The notes: generated by a model from the letters alone, not told the origin. A stretch of 64,000 nucleotides of DNA from Candidatus Contubernalis alkalaceticus (GCF_022558445.1 NZ_CP054699.1:2090004-2154003), one strand, 5' to 3'; shown: positions 18,264 to 27,162, counted from the first letter of the stretch. Program-made: numbers and translations.

Positions 18264-19318
18264 AATAGTTCCTCCCTTCCTGCTCCAAATAATGCCGCCG
18301 GCTCGCAGACACAACCAACACCCGTAATTTTTTCAACAAATTTGGACCGACTGACTTCGACTTTTACATTTTTTATCTGTTCTTCAGTCAAAAATTCTGT
18401 ATGAACTTTCAATCTACGGGCAGCTTCCAGCAGCCCCTCTTCATTGTTTTTAATATCTATGGAAACAATTTTCTTTAAACAAAGAGGACTGATGCCTTCC
18501 TCCTGAAAACACCTTTGGATAAAGGAGATCAGGTCCTCTTGGCTGGTGCCCCTTTTACATCCCACTCCTAAAACAATATTTTGGGGCCGGGCCAGGATAG
18601 TATTATTGTCTGTAACAGGTTCTAAAAATAAGGTATTTGAGATAATCAGGCAGGGAGAACCCGAAACTTTCTCCCTGGTTCCCTTTTCTCCTTGACAAAC
18701 TGGAACTTCATAGGGATAAGGACCTTCAAAGGTTTCATCATCCTCAGTAAATATGGGAGGGACCTGAATATCTCCATCAACAAAAACTTTTATCCGAAGG
18801 CCATCTGCCAGAGCCCAGTTAATTCTTTTAATATTCTCTCTAGGCTCCAGCACCAACTTCCAATCCCGGGCCAGCATTTCTACTGCCGGCTTGTTACAAA
18901 CATCAGTGGCCGTGGTCACGACCGCCTGAGCCCCAATTTTTTGGGCTATTTCCCCGGCCAAGGCATTAGCTCCCCCCAAGTGCCCCGAAAGCAGACTAAC
19001 AGCAAATTCGCCTTGCTCATCCAGTACCACCACCGCCGGGTCTTCATATTTATCCTTTAAAAGTGAAGCCAACGTCCGTACTACAATCCCTGCAGCCATA
19101 ATACATACCAGTGCCCGGTATTTTTTAAACAAAAAACAAAATGTTTCTTTGAAGGAACCCTTATAATAAGTCCTGCCCTTTTGAGTTTTTGTCCCACTGT
19201 TCTCAGACTTTAATTTCTCCGGGAGAAATAAATCAACCTCACCTTCAGTATAAGACCTTTGAATTCTAACAGCGGTTAACTCTCCCCCCCGGGTAAGGGC
19301 AAGGACTGCTATTTTCAA
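18194..19318 (-). CDS. cbiG: Cobalt-precorrin-5A hydrolase
   Basis: Opens the delta-lactone ring and releases acetaldehyde in the anaerobic pathway. 374 residues. The N-terminal domain starts KIAVLALTRGGELTAVRI. The central part has CIMAAGIVVRTLASLLKDK, DPAVVVLDEQGEFAVSLLSGHLGGANALA and ATDV, which are CbiG signatures; the C-terminal domain has VLGVGCKRGTSQEDL. It overlaps the cbiF stop by four bases, so translation is coupled. Confidence 0.95.
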   Translation of the reverse strand: MKIAVLALTRGGELTAVRIQRSYTEGEVDLFLPEKLKSENSGTKTQKGRTYYKGSFKETFCFLFKKYRALVCIMAAGIVVRTLASLLKDKYEDPAVVVLDEQGEFAVSLLSGHLGGANALAGEIAQKIGAQAVVTTATDVCNKPAVEMLARDWKLVLEPRENIKRINWALADGLRIKVFVDGDIQVPPIFTEDDETFEGPYPYEVPVCQGEKGTREKVSGSPCLIISNTLFLEPVTDNNTILARPQNIVLGVGCKRGTSQEDLISFIQRCFQEEGISPLCLKKIVSIDIKNNEEGLLEAARRLKVHTEFLTEEQIKNVKVEVSRSKFVEKITGVGCVCEPAALFGAGREELLWKKKKNQGMTTAAARVLYRWWE

Positions 19319-20070
19319 CTTTTGGCCTCCCGATAACCATGGGTAAAGCCGGAATCATACAGCTTTGAGGGTTCCCCACCCCCGCTGATAAAATCTCCCA
19401 CCAGGATCATGGCAGTTTTTTCAATGCCCTCTTCTTTTACCTTCTGAGTAATATTTGAAAGATTCCCCAGAATAATTTTCTCCTGAGGCCAGGAAGCCTT
19501 ATAAACTACGGCCACGGGAGTTTCAGGGGTATATCCCTCCAGCAGCCGGCTGACCACATCCTCCATCTTCTGCACGCTTAAAAATATGCACATGCTACCC
19601 CTGTGCTTGGCTAAAAGGGATAAGTCTTCTTTCGATGGTACTGGAGTCCTGCCTTCAATACGGGTAACAATGACACTCTGGGTTATTCCCGGCTGAGTAA
19701 ATTCCCTTTTTAGTGCTGCCGCCGCAGCAGACATTGAACTGACTCCGGGGATCACTTCATAGGGAATCTTTTTTTGTTCCAGCAGGTTAATCTGTTCTTG
19801 AATGGCGCCATAAATACCGGGATCCCCAGTATGCAGCCTTACTACCTTTTTAGCCTGAGCCGCTGCTTTCTCAATTACAGAAATAATTTCCTCCAGGTTC
19901 ATGGAGGCACTGTCAAAAATTTCTGCACTGCTTTTAGCGAAACCCAAAACTTTCGGGTTTACCAGTGACCCTGCATAAATAATAATATCTGCTTCTTCTA
20001 GAAGCCTTTTACCTTTTAAAGTAATCAATTCCGGATCCCCAGGACCGGCACCAACAAAAAATACGCTCAT
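19315..20070 (-). CDS. cbiF: Cobalt-precorrin-4 C11-methyltransferase
   Basis: A SAM-dependent methyltransferase of the corrin ring. VFFVGAGPGDPELITLKG and IIYAGSLVNPKVL at the start are specific to CbiF/CobM; RLHTGDPGIYGAIQEQI and the late LVGDFISGGG follow. 251 residues. It lies downstream of one of the dispersed 121-bp elements, which separates it from cbiL by about 135 bases, so the transcript must read through that element. Confidence 0.94.
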   Translation of the reverse strand: MSVFFVGAGPGDPELITLKGKRLLEEADIIIYAGSLVNPKVLGFAKSSAEIFDSASMNLEEIISVIEKAAAQAKKVVRLHTGDPGIYGAIQEQINLLEQKKIPYEVIPGVSSMSAAAAALKREFTQPGITQSVIVTRIEGRTPVPSKEDLSLLAKHRGSMCIFLSVQKMEDVVSRLLEGYTPETPVAVVYKASWPQEKIILGNLSNITQKVKEEGIEKTAMILVGDFISGGGEPSKLYDSGFTHGYREAKS

Positions 20071-20089
20071 ATAATTTCACCCACTTCAT

Positions 20090-20210
20090 CTCTTTTTTTA
20101 GGGTATAAGGCCCATACCTCTAAGCGTTAGCGTAGGGGGGCTTAAAATCTGGTTCAGTAGAGTCTCCACCTGATTCCCCGATTGTTTCAGCTGGCTGAAA
20201 CGAGTTCACT
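20090..20210 (-). repeat. Dispersed 121-bp element, copy A (IS200/IS605-end-like)
   Basis: Read on the minus strand it runs from AGTGAACTCGTTTCAGC to TACCCTAAAAAAAGAG. It holds a terminal hairpin (GTTTCAGC/GCTGAAAC), a middle imperfect stem (AATCAGGT with its partner ACCAGATT) and a third hairpin around CTACGCTAACGCTTAG. It shares ends and interior with copies at 23550 and 59670. It has no open frame for a transposase. It lies between cbiL and cbiF, and its second to fourth bases (TGA) are the stop codon of cbiL. It resembles the right-end/omega-RNA part of a TnpB-type element, judged from memory. Confidence 0.75.
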
Positions 20211-20907
20211 TTTTAATAATAAGCATTGACAAATAATCTAATTTTTCTCCGGCTAACGTCTCCAGGTCTTGAGAAAAAAATTCCTTGCTGCTGCCGCAGC
20301 GGCTGACATAATAACCGTTATTTTCCAGTCCTAACTCCTTTAAACAATCCAGCACCTGTTCAAAATAACGGTGAACTTTTAACAGCACTACAGTATCAAA
20401 CAATTCTATTATTTCTTTTAGGCGGGAGGTGTTCTGTGGGGTTGAGACTACCGCCATGTTTTCAGAGCCCTCCACCAGGGGCTCCTGCAGTAGAGACGCC
20501 GCCGCTGAGAATGAGTTTATACCCGGAATTATCTCAACGATAAAATCTTCGGTATCATACTGCTCTAATGTTGCTTTAAGATAGTTAAAGGTGCTGTAAA
20601 GGGAAGGGTCCCCCAGGGTGGCGAAAACCACATTTTCTCCTTTTTTCAGTAAACTGCTGATTTTCTCTGCAGCTTCCTGCCAGGAATTGGTTAACACTTC
20701 TTTATCGTCGGTCATGGGAAATACCAATTCTAGAATTTTCTTACCCTGAATAAATGGGCTAATTATCAACAGCGCCACACTTTCCTTTTCCGCATATCCC
20801 TTGGGAACTGCAATTACCTGCGCCTCATTTAACGCTTTTACGGCTTTTAATGTCAATAATTCCGGTTCTCCCGGCCCTACTCCCACTGCACAAAGCTTGC
20901 CATTCAT
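20206..20907 (-). CDS. cbiL: Cobalt-precorrin-2 C20-methyltransferase
   Basis: A SAM-dependent methyltransferase that commits cobalt-precorrin-2 to the corrin route. AVGVGPGEPELLTLKAVKAL, VIAVPKGYAEKESVAL and FATLGDPSLYSTF are CbiL/CobI signatures. 233 residues ending SMLIIKK. The stop codon TGA belongs to the inserted repeat element, so one or a few original C-terminal residues may have been replaced. The protein still reaches normal length. It starts three bases after the cbiT stop. Confidence 0.94.
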   Translation of the reverse strand: MNGKLCAVGVGPGEPELLTLKAVKALNEAQVIAVPKGYAEKESVALLIISPFIQGKKILELVFPMTDDKEVLTNSWQEAAEKISSLLKKGENVVFATLGDPSLYSTFNYLKATLEQYDTEDFIVEIIPGINSFSAAASLLQEPLVEGSENMAVVSTPQNTSRLKEIIELFDTVVLLKVHRYFEQVLDCLKELGLENNGYYVSRCGSSKEFFSQDLETLAGEKLDYLSMLIIKK

Positions 20908-20910
20908 TAT

Positions 20911-21510
20911 CTAACCGCCCCTTTTCGCACTCATTACATATATAGGATTTAAAGCCCTTAACATTTTATATTCAGCTATCTCTACTACCCTGGTTACGGA
21001 AATCTGTACCGTTTGAAAGGACTCCCATGGCTGCTGTCCTAATAATATCTGGGACTCCCCCAGGGTATCCAGGGTTACAGCCGATACCGTAACATAGTCC
21101 CCTTTTTTTAATTTATCTTTGGACAGTTCCAAAATTTCTTTTAGTTTACCGCCACTTCCCCCTATAATGATACGATCTGCAGCCGGGAGGCCTTCCATGA
21201 CTTCGGCAGCATTGCCCTCAACAATAATCAGGTTATCTACCCCAAACTTCTCTTTATTCTTATGTAAAAGAGTCAAAGCCTCGGGATCCTTTTCCACGGC
21301 ATAAACCGTCCCTTCCGCTACTAAAAGGGAAGCCTCTATACTAATGGTACCGGTCCCTGCCCCGATGTCATAGATCACTTGATTTCTCTTCAAACGGGAT
21401 TTAGTTAAAATCACCACCCTTACTTCTTCCCGGGTCAGAGGAGTTTTCCCCTGAATAAAATTATCATCGGGAATTCCTGGAGTTACATAGGGCCATTCAT
21501 TTTTATTCAT
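20911..21510 (-). CDS. cbiT: Cobalt-precorrin-6B (C15) methyltransferase, decarboxylating subunit
   Basis: A class I SAM methyltransferase that methylates C15 with decarboxylation of the C12 acetate. WPYVTPGIPDDNFIQGKTPLTREEVR is the typical start, followed by the SAM site VIYDIGAGTGTISIEASL and DRIIIGGSGGKLKEIL. The frame extends to 21573, but ATG 21510 (MNKNEWPYV) is the expected start, overlapping the cbiE end by eight bases. This gives 199 residues. CbiE and CbiT are separate here, not fused as in CobL. Confidence 0.94.
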   Translation of the reverse strand: MNKNEWPYVTPGIPDDNFIQGKTPLTREEVRVVILTKSRLKRNQVIYDIGAGTGTISIEASLLVAEGTVYAVEKDPEALTLLHKNKEKFGVDNLIIVEGNAAEVMEGLPAADRIIIGGSGGKLKEILELSKDKLKKGDYVTVSAVTLDTLGESQILLGQQPWESFQTVQISVTRVVEIAEYKMLRALNPIYVMSAKRGG

Positions 21511-22141
21511 CTGCAAACACCACCACACTGTTTCCACTTTCCCGGCTTTGAGCCAGCAAAGACAAAGTAACATCCTTTACTTGTTCTGCGGGTAAAGTTA
21601 AATCACTTAACACAAACACCTTACGGTCTTCAAATCCCTCCTGCAGCAGCACCCTGGCCACCTCATTGGGAGTCATCTCAGAATCAGTTAAGAAGGCCAC
21701 CTTTGAAAATTCCCTCAGTTTTTCTTTTATAAAAAGGGCCAGATCCTTCCTGCGGCGGCCATGCAGGCTGAACAAATAGGCATCATGCCAGGAGGCCTGT
21801 AAATGTGCAAAAGCCACCTGAAAGGAACTGATGCCCGGTATTACCCTGATATCTTTGGATGGAAGATTTTCTTTTAGATAATTTAAAAAGCTGTAAAAAC
21901 CCGGGTCACCGGAAACCAACACCGCTGCCTTCCTATCAGGAGAAAGATTCTCCAGATAAGATATCACACTCTTCAAATCTCCAGTAATCTGTAAGCTCTC
22001 CTTATTTAAAAAATCAAACATGTTCAGCGCCTTTTTACCGCCGATTAAAACATCTGATGTTCTAATTTCCTTAAGAGCCAAGGGCAGAACATAATCCATC
22101 CCCCCTGGGCCAATGCCTATGACAGATATGTAAGTTGACAT
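21503..22141 (-). CDS. cbiE: Cobalt-precorrin-7 (C5) methyltransferase
   Basis: Methylates C5 of the corrin ring. Motifs are SVIGIGPGGMDYVLPLALKEI, VLVSGDPGFYSFLNYLKE and VIPGISSFQVAFAHLQASWHDAYLFSLHGR, typical of CbiE. 212 residues. It overlaps cbiD upstream by 25 bases and cbiT downstream by eight, a tightly coupled set. Confidence 0.93.
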   Translation of the reverse strand: MSTYISVIGIGPGGMDYVLPLALKEIRTSDVLIGGKKALNMFDFLNKESLQITGDLKSVISYLENLSPDRKAAVLVSGDPGFYSFLNYLKENLPSKDIRVIPGISSFQVAFAHLQASWHDAYLFSLHGRRRKDLALFIKEKLREFSKVAFLTDSEMTPNEVARVLLQEGFEDRKVFVLSDLTLPAEQVKDVTLSLLAQSRESGNSVVVFADE

Positions 22142-23280
22142 CCCAGGTTCCCTCCAATCTCTAAAGCATTTTGATCCATCCCCAGAATTTCTCCTTCATA
22201 GTTCATTAAAATGGTTCCAACTTTAAGCTTATCCTTCACGTAAGCTTGACTCCGGCTGCTGGCCTTTTCCGCCAGACGGTTAAAAACCTTTTTCATTCCT
22301 TTATCAATCAATATTTCCGCTGCCCCCTCCGCCGTCACACCTTCCATAATGTCTGTGAGGGTTTCCTGGGAAGCTCCTTCCAGAGCGGCATAAGCGGCCA
22401 TAATCTCTCTGCGTCCGTCGGCTGTTTTACTGTGAGTATCAAAAATCCCCCCGGCCACCTTAACCAGTTTCCCTATACTTCCACACAGCAAAACCTCTTG
22501 AACCTCAAAGCGGGTACAGGTTAACAGCATATATCCTACAAAATTGCTCATCTGCAGCACCTGAGCCCGGGGAAACCCCAAGTTTTCTACCGCCTGCCGC
22601 CAGCCCCTTCTTCCCGGGGTGAGCACCAAAATAGGACTTCCCTCCTCTAAAGCTACAGGAATCTGCAAGGATAAGGACTCCTTAAAGGATTCCTCAGACA
22701 TAGGTTCTACAATACCGGAACTTCCCAATATCGAGAGCCCCCCCAGGATGCCCAGGGTAGAATTTAAGGTTTTTTTAGCCAACTCTTCCCCTCCCGGGAT
22801 ACTGATTACCACTTTAACTCCGTGATCCGGAGGCAGTAGTTCCTGCAGTGCAGATTTAATCTGCTCCCGGGGTGCAGGGTTAATAGCGCTTGCCCCTACC
22901 GGCAGAGACAAGCCTCTTTTAGTAACTTTTCCTATACCCTCACCCCCTTCTAGCATGATTCCCGGCTTGGTCACATATTCCACACCAGCATAGACCAGAA
23001 CTCCATGGGTGATATCAGGGTCATCGCCGGAATCCTTTTTCACCGCACAAGAAGCCTCTGTTGATGTTACCCTGGAATCTAAAACCTCCAAGGTTAAAGG
23101 AATTCCTGCAGGGGTATTTACCATAACCTGCTTAAGCTGCTGATTATGCATCAGCATCCATAAAGCAGCCTTAGCTGCCGCTGCGGCACATGTCCCCGTG
23201 GTATATCCTCTTCTCAGCAGTCTGCCATCAGGCAGCTGATAACTCCCCAGTGATTTCACCCTGCAAAACTCCTCTCCCAA
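22117..23280 (-). CDS. cbiD: Cobalt-precorrin-5B C1-methyltransferase
   Basis: The C1 methyltransferase unique to the anaerobic route. LRRGYTTGTCAAAAAKAAL near residues 20-40 is the hallmark motif, followed by KKDSGDDPDITHGVLVYA, GEGIGKVTKRGLSLPVG and LCGSIGKLVKVAGGIFDTHSK. 387 residues, normal length. First gene of the cbi operon; its long leader holds a cobalamin riboswitch, two terminator-like hairpins and a dispersed repeat. Confidence 0.96.
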   Translation of the reverse strand: MGEEFCRVKSLGSYQLPDGRLLRRGYTTGTCAAAAAKAALWMLMHNQQLKQVMVNTPAGIPLTLEVLDSRVTSTEASCAVKKDSGDDPDITHGVLVYAGVEYVTKPGIMLEGGEGIGKVTKRGLSLPVGASAINPAPREQIKSALQELLPPDHGVKVVISIPGGEELAKKTLNSTLGILGGLSILGSSGIVEPMSEESFKESLSLQIPVALEEGSPILVLTPGRRGWRQAVENLGFPRAQVLQMSNFVGYMLLTCTRFEVQEVLLCGSIGKLVKVAGGIFDTHSKTADGRREIMAAYAALEGASQETLTDIMEGVTAEGAAEILIDKGMKKVFNRLAEKASSRSQAYVKDKLKVGTILMNYEGEILGMDQNALEIGGNLGCQLTYLS

Positions 23281-23429
23281 AACACTATCTCATTATTTAT
23301 ACTGTCCCTACGCACCGGTGGATAGATGTACTCTGAAATTAAACAACCTTCTGAGCACAGTTTTATAAAATCTTTGCCACGAGTTATATAATACTAATAA
23401 TTTATAAGTCAATTACTAGAGAAATAAAA

Positions 23430-23508
23430 ATAAAAAAGGGAGGGGAACAGAAAAGAAAAGTTTGATAATCATAATTTTCAGAGGAAGGGCATCCCTTTCC
23501 CACTCCCT
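23430..23508 (-). terminator. Terminator-like hairpin in the cbiD leader
   Basis: On the minus strand AGGGAG-T-GGGAA pairs with TTCCC-CTCCCT, and a T run follows. The loop is long (about 50 bases), so strength is doubtful. It lies between the repeat element and cbiD and could be an extra attenuator or a chance pairing. Confidence 0.45.
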
Positions 23509-23549
23509 ATTTTAAACTATTTTTTTTCCGATACAACTGGACAACTTAT

Positions 23550-23670
23550 AGTGAACTCGTTTCAGCCAGCTGAAACATCGGGAAATCAGGTAAACACTCT
23601 ACTCCATTTGATTAAACGCCCCACCTACGCTAACGCTTAGAGGTGGGGGTCATATACCCTAGAAAAAGAG
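23550..23670 (+). repeat. Dispersed 121-bp element, copy B (IS200/IS605-end-like)
   Basis: Same ends as copies A and C, from AGTGAACTCGTTTCAGCC to ACCCTAGAAAAAGAG, reading on the plus strand, opposite to the operon. It has the GTTTCAGC/GCTGAAAC hairpin, a weaker middle stem and a strong CCCCACCT/AGGTGGGG hairpin enclosing ACGCTAACGCTTAG. It is inserted between the riboswitch terminator and the cbiD start, lengthening the leader. No coding sequence. Confidence 0.78.
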
Positions 23671-23672
23671 AT

Positions 23673-23711
23673 TAAAAAACCCCAGGTTATAAAAATCGAA
23701 ACCAGGGGTTT
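23673..23711 (-). terminator. Riboswitch-associated terminator before cbiD
   Basis: On the minus strand AAACCCC-T-GGTT pairs with AACC-T-GGGGTTT across a 10-base loop (one T/T mismatch), followed by T residues. It lies about 60 bases after the riboswitch and is the likely expression platform: B12 binding should favour this hairpin and stop transcription of the cbi operon. Confidence 0.8.
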
Positions 23712-23772
23712 ACTAGTAAAATAGTATAGATGTACTCACCCCCAATCCGCGAAGGATGAACAAGTACTTAAC

Positions 23773-23930
23773 TGACAGGCAGGTTTCCTGACTTACGGCT
23801 TTTAAGTTTTATCCCTTCCCAAAGCATTTTTAGCTTTAGTGGTTATGATAAAACTTATAACCGGTTACAGTGGCGCGACCGTTCAGGTTTTTCACCTGAT
23901 TCCCTTTTAACCTTTTCTGGCACCTAACAG
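23773..23930 (-). promoter_or_regulatory. Cobalamin riboswitch controlling the cbi operon
   Basis: On the minus strand the core boxes appear in order: GGTGCC, AAAAGGGAATCAGGTGAAAAA, GCGCCACTGTAACC and AAGTCAGGAAACCTGCCTGTC. These are the conserved elements of the adenosylcobalamin aptamer, including the B12 box GCCACTG. A promoter lies 20-50 bases upstream and a terminator follows. Repression of B12 synthesis by B12 is expected. Confidence 0.96.
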
Positions 23931-23952
23931 TTTTCATATTTAATTAAGACAA

Positions 23953-23981
23953 ATTGTAACACAGCTTTTATTAAATTACAA
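23953..23981 (-). promoter_or_regulatory. Sigma-A-type promoter of the cbi operon
   Basis: TTGTAA (-35) and TACAAT (-10) are spaced by 17 bases on the minus strand. Transcription would start near 23946, just before the riboswitch aptamer. It lies in the gap after the cbiP stop. Confidence 0.75.
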
Positions 23982-24011
23982 TAAGTAATATCAAGTTAAT
24001 ATTTTCTAGAG

Positions 24012-25508
24012 TTAAAATACCAAGTCTTCAATAAATTTTAGATCAAGACTGCTGCTGACCAAATCTGCCAGCATTTCATAACTTCTTTCCCATACTTCAA
24101 ACTGGTTCAGTTCCCCTTCCAGTTTCAAAGGATGAAGCCCTTTTTTTATGCGTAGTTTATTAACAAATCTTAAACGAAAGGAAACCTGGTCAAAAAGACC
24201 GTGAAGATAAGTGCCAAATACATTGCCATCTTCACTCACTGCACCATCGTAGTCCATAACTTCCTGCTTTCCCCTTCGTCTCACAAGCAGCAGAGGTTCT
24301 ACCCCCTCCATCAAGCTGGTTTTCCCCATATGGATTTCATACCCGGTCACTTTCTCACCAGTTTCTTTTACCTCACCCCAGGCCTGACAGGTAATCTTTT
24401 CATCATAAAAATCAGTGGTAATATTTAAAAGCCCCATTCCTTTAATGGTCTGTATCTTAGATTCCGCAGAACCGAGATCAGTAATTCTCTGTCCCAGCAT
24501 CTGATAGCCTCCACAAATCCCTACCACCATTTTCCCTTCCCGGGAAAAGGATATAATTCGTTCCACCCAACACTGCTCCCATAATGAGGCCAGGTCTTCA
24601 ATGGTGTTCTTGCTGCCGGGAATGATGATGGCATCCGGGCTTCCCAGTTCATGGGGGTTAGTAACGTATCTTACAATTACACCTTCCGTTTCCTCCAGGG
24701 GATCAAAATCAGTAAAGTTAGAGATATGAGCTAGATGCAAAACAGCTATTTCTATGTCTTTCTTTTTATTCTTCTGTTTCTCCCGGGGAAGATATCGGTC
24801 CTCTTCAGGAATATGAAAATCTGTATAGTATGGGATAACTCCTATTACCGGTTTTTTTATCAATCTTTCCATTTCATCCAATCCGGGTTTAAGCCGTTTA
24901 ACCTGTCCCCTAAACCGATTAATAATTACACCTTTGATCATATCCCTTTCATATTCTTCCAAAAGGGCAAAGGTCCCTACAATAGAGGCAAAAACCCCAC
25001 CCCGGTCAATATCTGCCACCAGCAGTACCGAAGCCTCCGCTTCTATAGCTGTGGTCATATTTACCAGGTCATGTTCTCTTAAGTTAATTTCCGCCGGGCT
25101 TCCTGCACCCTCAATAACCACTATGTCGTAATTTTGTTTTAAAAAATCCAGGGATTCTCTCACCTTTGGTATCAGGCTTTTTTTTAATTCAATATATTCC
25201 TGAGCGCTGTAGTTTCCTATGGAATGACCGTGTACCATAATCTGAGCTGAGGTATCCTCCCGGGGCTTCATCAGTATCGGATTCATATGAACTGAGGGCT
25301 CTACCCGGGCTGCTGCCGCTTGAACAGCCTGAGCCCGGCCTATTTCTCCCCCCTCCAGGGTAACAAAGGAATTTAAAGCCATATTTTGTGCCTTAAAGGG
25401 GGCAACCCGATATCCCTTTCTAACAAATATTCTACACAGCGCTGCGGTTATTACACTTTTCCCCACGTCAGATCCGGTACCTTGAACCATCAATGCCCTG
25501 CCTGTCAT
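24012..25508 (-). CDS. cbiP: Cobyric acid synthase (first copy)
   Basis: Amidates the b, d, e and g side chains of adenosylcobyrinate a,c-diamide using glutamine and ATP. 498 residues. The P-loop domain starts MVQGTGSDVGKS, with GRAQAVQAAAARVEP and VIEGAGSPAEINL. The amidotransferase domain has the nucleophile Cys in VVGICGGYQMLG and the His in GTYLHGLFDQ. All key residues are present. A paralogue of nearly the same length lies 75 bases upstream. Confidence 0.95.
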   Translation of the reverse strand: MTGRALMVQGTGSDVGKSVITAALCRIFVRKGYRVAPFKAQNMALNSFVTLEGGEIGRAQAVQAAAARVEPSVHMNPILMKPREDTSAQIMVHGHSIGNYSAQEYIELKKSLIPKVRESLDFLKQNYDIVVIEGAGSPAEINLREHDLVNMTTAIEAEASVLLVADIDRGGVFASIVGTFALLEEYERDMIKGVIINRFRGQVKRLKPGLDEMERLIKKPVIGVIPYYTDFHIPEEDRYLPREKQKNKKKDIEIAVLHLAHISNFTDFDPLEETEGVIVRYVTNPHELGSPDAIIIPGSKNTIEDLASLWEQCWVERIISFSREGKMVVGICGGYQMLGQRITDLGSAESKIQTIKGMGLLNITTDFYDEKITCQAWGEVKETGEKVTGYEIHMGKTSLMEGVEPLLLVRRRGKQEVMDYDGAVSEDGNVFGTYLHGLFDQVSFRLRFVNKLRIKKGLHPLKLEGELNQFEVWERSYEMLADLVSSSLDLKFIEDLVF

Positions 25509-25583
25509 GACATGCCTCCATTGTTGATAAATTTACGATATGTTTAATATTCCCTACCCTTCCTCATGCCTTATCCCCATTTC

Positions 25584-27125
25584 TTATTTATTAGTAATTC
25601 CGGCTAATTTCTTTATATAGTCCAGGTCAATATTTTCCCTGACGGTATCAGCCAGAAAATCATAGGTTTGATTGATCCGCTGGGAAAAAGAAATTCCCCC
25701 CTGAACAGAAGAAACTAAACCCTTATTTTTATACAAGTGTTTAAGAAAAGAATGACGGAAGTTTTCATTATCAAAAATTCCATGGAGATAGGTGCCGAAA
25801 ACAAAGCCTTTTTTCCCTACAGCTCCATCATTAATAGAAATTCCCCGGCCGGAACGCTCTTTAATCAGCAGCGCTGACCAGTTTTCTTCAAAAAGCCGGG
25901 TGGAGCCCATATGTATCTCATATCCTGAAAGTTCTTCCCCCTCCAGATCCGGCAGCAGTTGTGCTAAGGCCTTCACTTCAGCCTTTACCTGATAGGTCTG
26001 TTTTTCAGGGTTAAAGGATGTGATGGTATTTAAAAGTCCCAACCCGGTTACCGTACCATAGGAAGATTCCGTATTAAAAGGATCCCGAAGTTCTAACCCC
26101 AGCATCTGGTACCCGCCGCATATCCCTACCACGGGCACACCTCTATCAAAAGCGTTTACAATTTGACCGGCACAACCGGTTTTTGTCAAATGAATCATGT
26201 CTGCCACACTGTTCTTTGAACCGGGAATAATCACCGCATCGGTTTGTCTAATCTCTTCCCCGGGCTTGATAAACTTCAGGTGAATCCCGGGTTCTCCTTT
26301 TAATGCATCAAAGTCGGTAAAGTTTGATATTCGGGGAAGATTGATAACGGTTATTTCAATATCCTTGTCTCCGCCAAGTCCCTGGGAATGCCTGGTGTCA
26401 TCCAGGGAAACACCGTCCTCAGCAGCCAGATTCAACCCCCGCATATATGGTATTACCCCCACTACCGGGATTCCAGTCCTCTCTTCTACCATGCGAAGGC
26501 CTGGTTCCAAAATGCTCAAATCCCCCCTGAACATGTTGAAAATAAAACCGGCCACCCTTTTCCTGTCTTCAGGCAGAAGCAGCATCATGGTCCCTACTAC
26601 CGATGCCAGGGCACCTCCCCGGTCTATATCTGCTATTAAAATCACCGGAACATCCGCCATCCTGGCCACCAGCATATTTGCAAGATCATTTTGACGTAAA
26701 TTAATTTCCGCAGAGCTGCCGGCCCCCTCAATTACCAAATAATCATAATGGCTTCTTAGTTCCTTTAATGAAGTTTCGATAGCTCCTTTACAGACCCGTT
26801 GATATTCCTCTTCCTTTTCCCCGACCTTTCTATCTCTCCAGGGTTTCCCCCGGATTATTACCTGGGCTTCTCCATTCCCCTTAGGCTTCACCAAAACCGG
26901 GTTCATGTCCACTGTGGCTTCAATCCCACAGGCCATGGCCTGTTCCCCCTGGGCCCTGCCAATTTCCCCACCATTTGCGGTTACATATGAATTCAAAGCC
27001 ATATTCCAGCCCTTAAAGGGAGCAACCTTGATTCCATCCTGTTTAAATATACGGCATAGAGCTGTAGCTACCGCACTTTTGCCCACATTGGACGCAGTTC
27101 CCTGCAGCATAATTCCACCTGTCAA
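25584..27125 (-). CDS. cbiP: Cobyric acid synthase-like protein (second copy)
   Basis: A full paralogue of the neighbouring cbiP, about 513 residues. It has the P-loop MLQGTASNVGKS, GRAQGEQAMACGIEATVDMNP, VIEGAGSSAEINLR, the nucleophile motif VVGICGGYQMLG and the His in GTYLHGIFDN, so it should be active. I place the start at TTG 27125 (LTGGIMLQG), which aligns with the start of the first copy and follows GAGGGG; the ATG at 27164 adds 13 residues. It may be a redundant CbiP or may amidate a related corrinoid. Confidence 0.88.
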   Translation of the reverse strand: MTGGIMLQGTASNVGKSAVATALCRIFKQDGIKVAPFKGWNMALNSYVTANGGEIGRAQGEQAMACGIEATVDMNPVLVKPKGNGEAQVIIRGKPWRDRKVGEKEEEYQRVCKGAIETSLKELRSHYDYLVIEGAGSSAEINLRQNDLANMLVARMADVPVILIADIDRGGALASVVGTMMLLLPEDRKRVAGFIFNMFRGDLSILEPGLRMVEERTGIPVVGVIPYMRGLNLAAEDGVSLDDTRHSQGLGGDKDIEITVINLPRISNFTDFDALKGEPGIHLKFIKPGEEIRQTDAVIIPGSKNSVADMIHLTKTGCAGQIVNAFDRGVPVVGICGGYQMLGLELRDPFNTESSYGTVTGLGLLNTITSFNPEKQTYQVKAEVKALAQLLPDLEGEELSGYEIHMGSTRLFEENWSALLIKERSGRGISINDGAVGKKGFVFGTYLHGIFDNENFRHSFLKHLYKNKGLVSSVQGGISFSQRINQTYDFLADTVRENIDLDYIKKLAGITNK

Positions 27126-27162
27126 GTAAAACCCCTCATTTCCTTTTCCTTTTGTTAAAAAC

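Noticed and set aside
20090..20210. Possible selenocysteine at the TGA ending cbiL, because the frame stays open through the repeat element to TAA
   Set aside because: The TGA belongs to a dispersed non-coding repeat, the hairpin after it lacks a GGU loop, and CbiL already has normal length.
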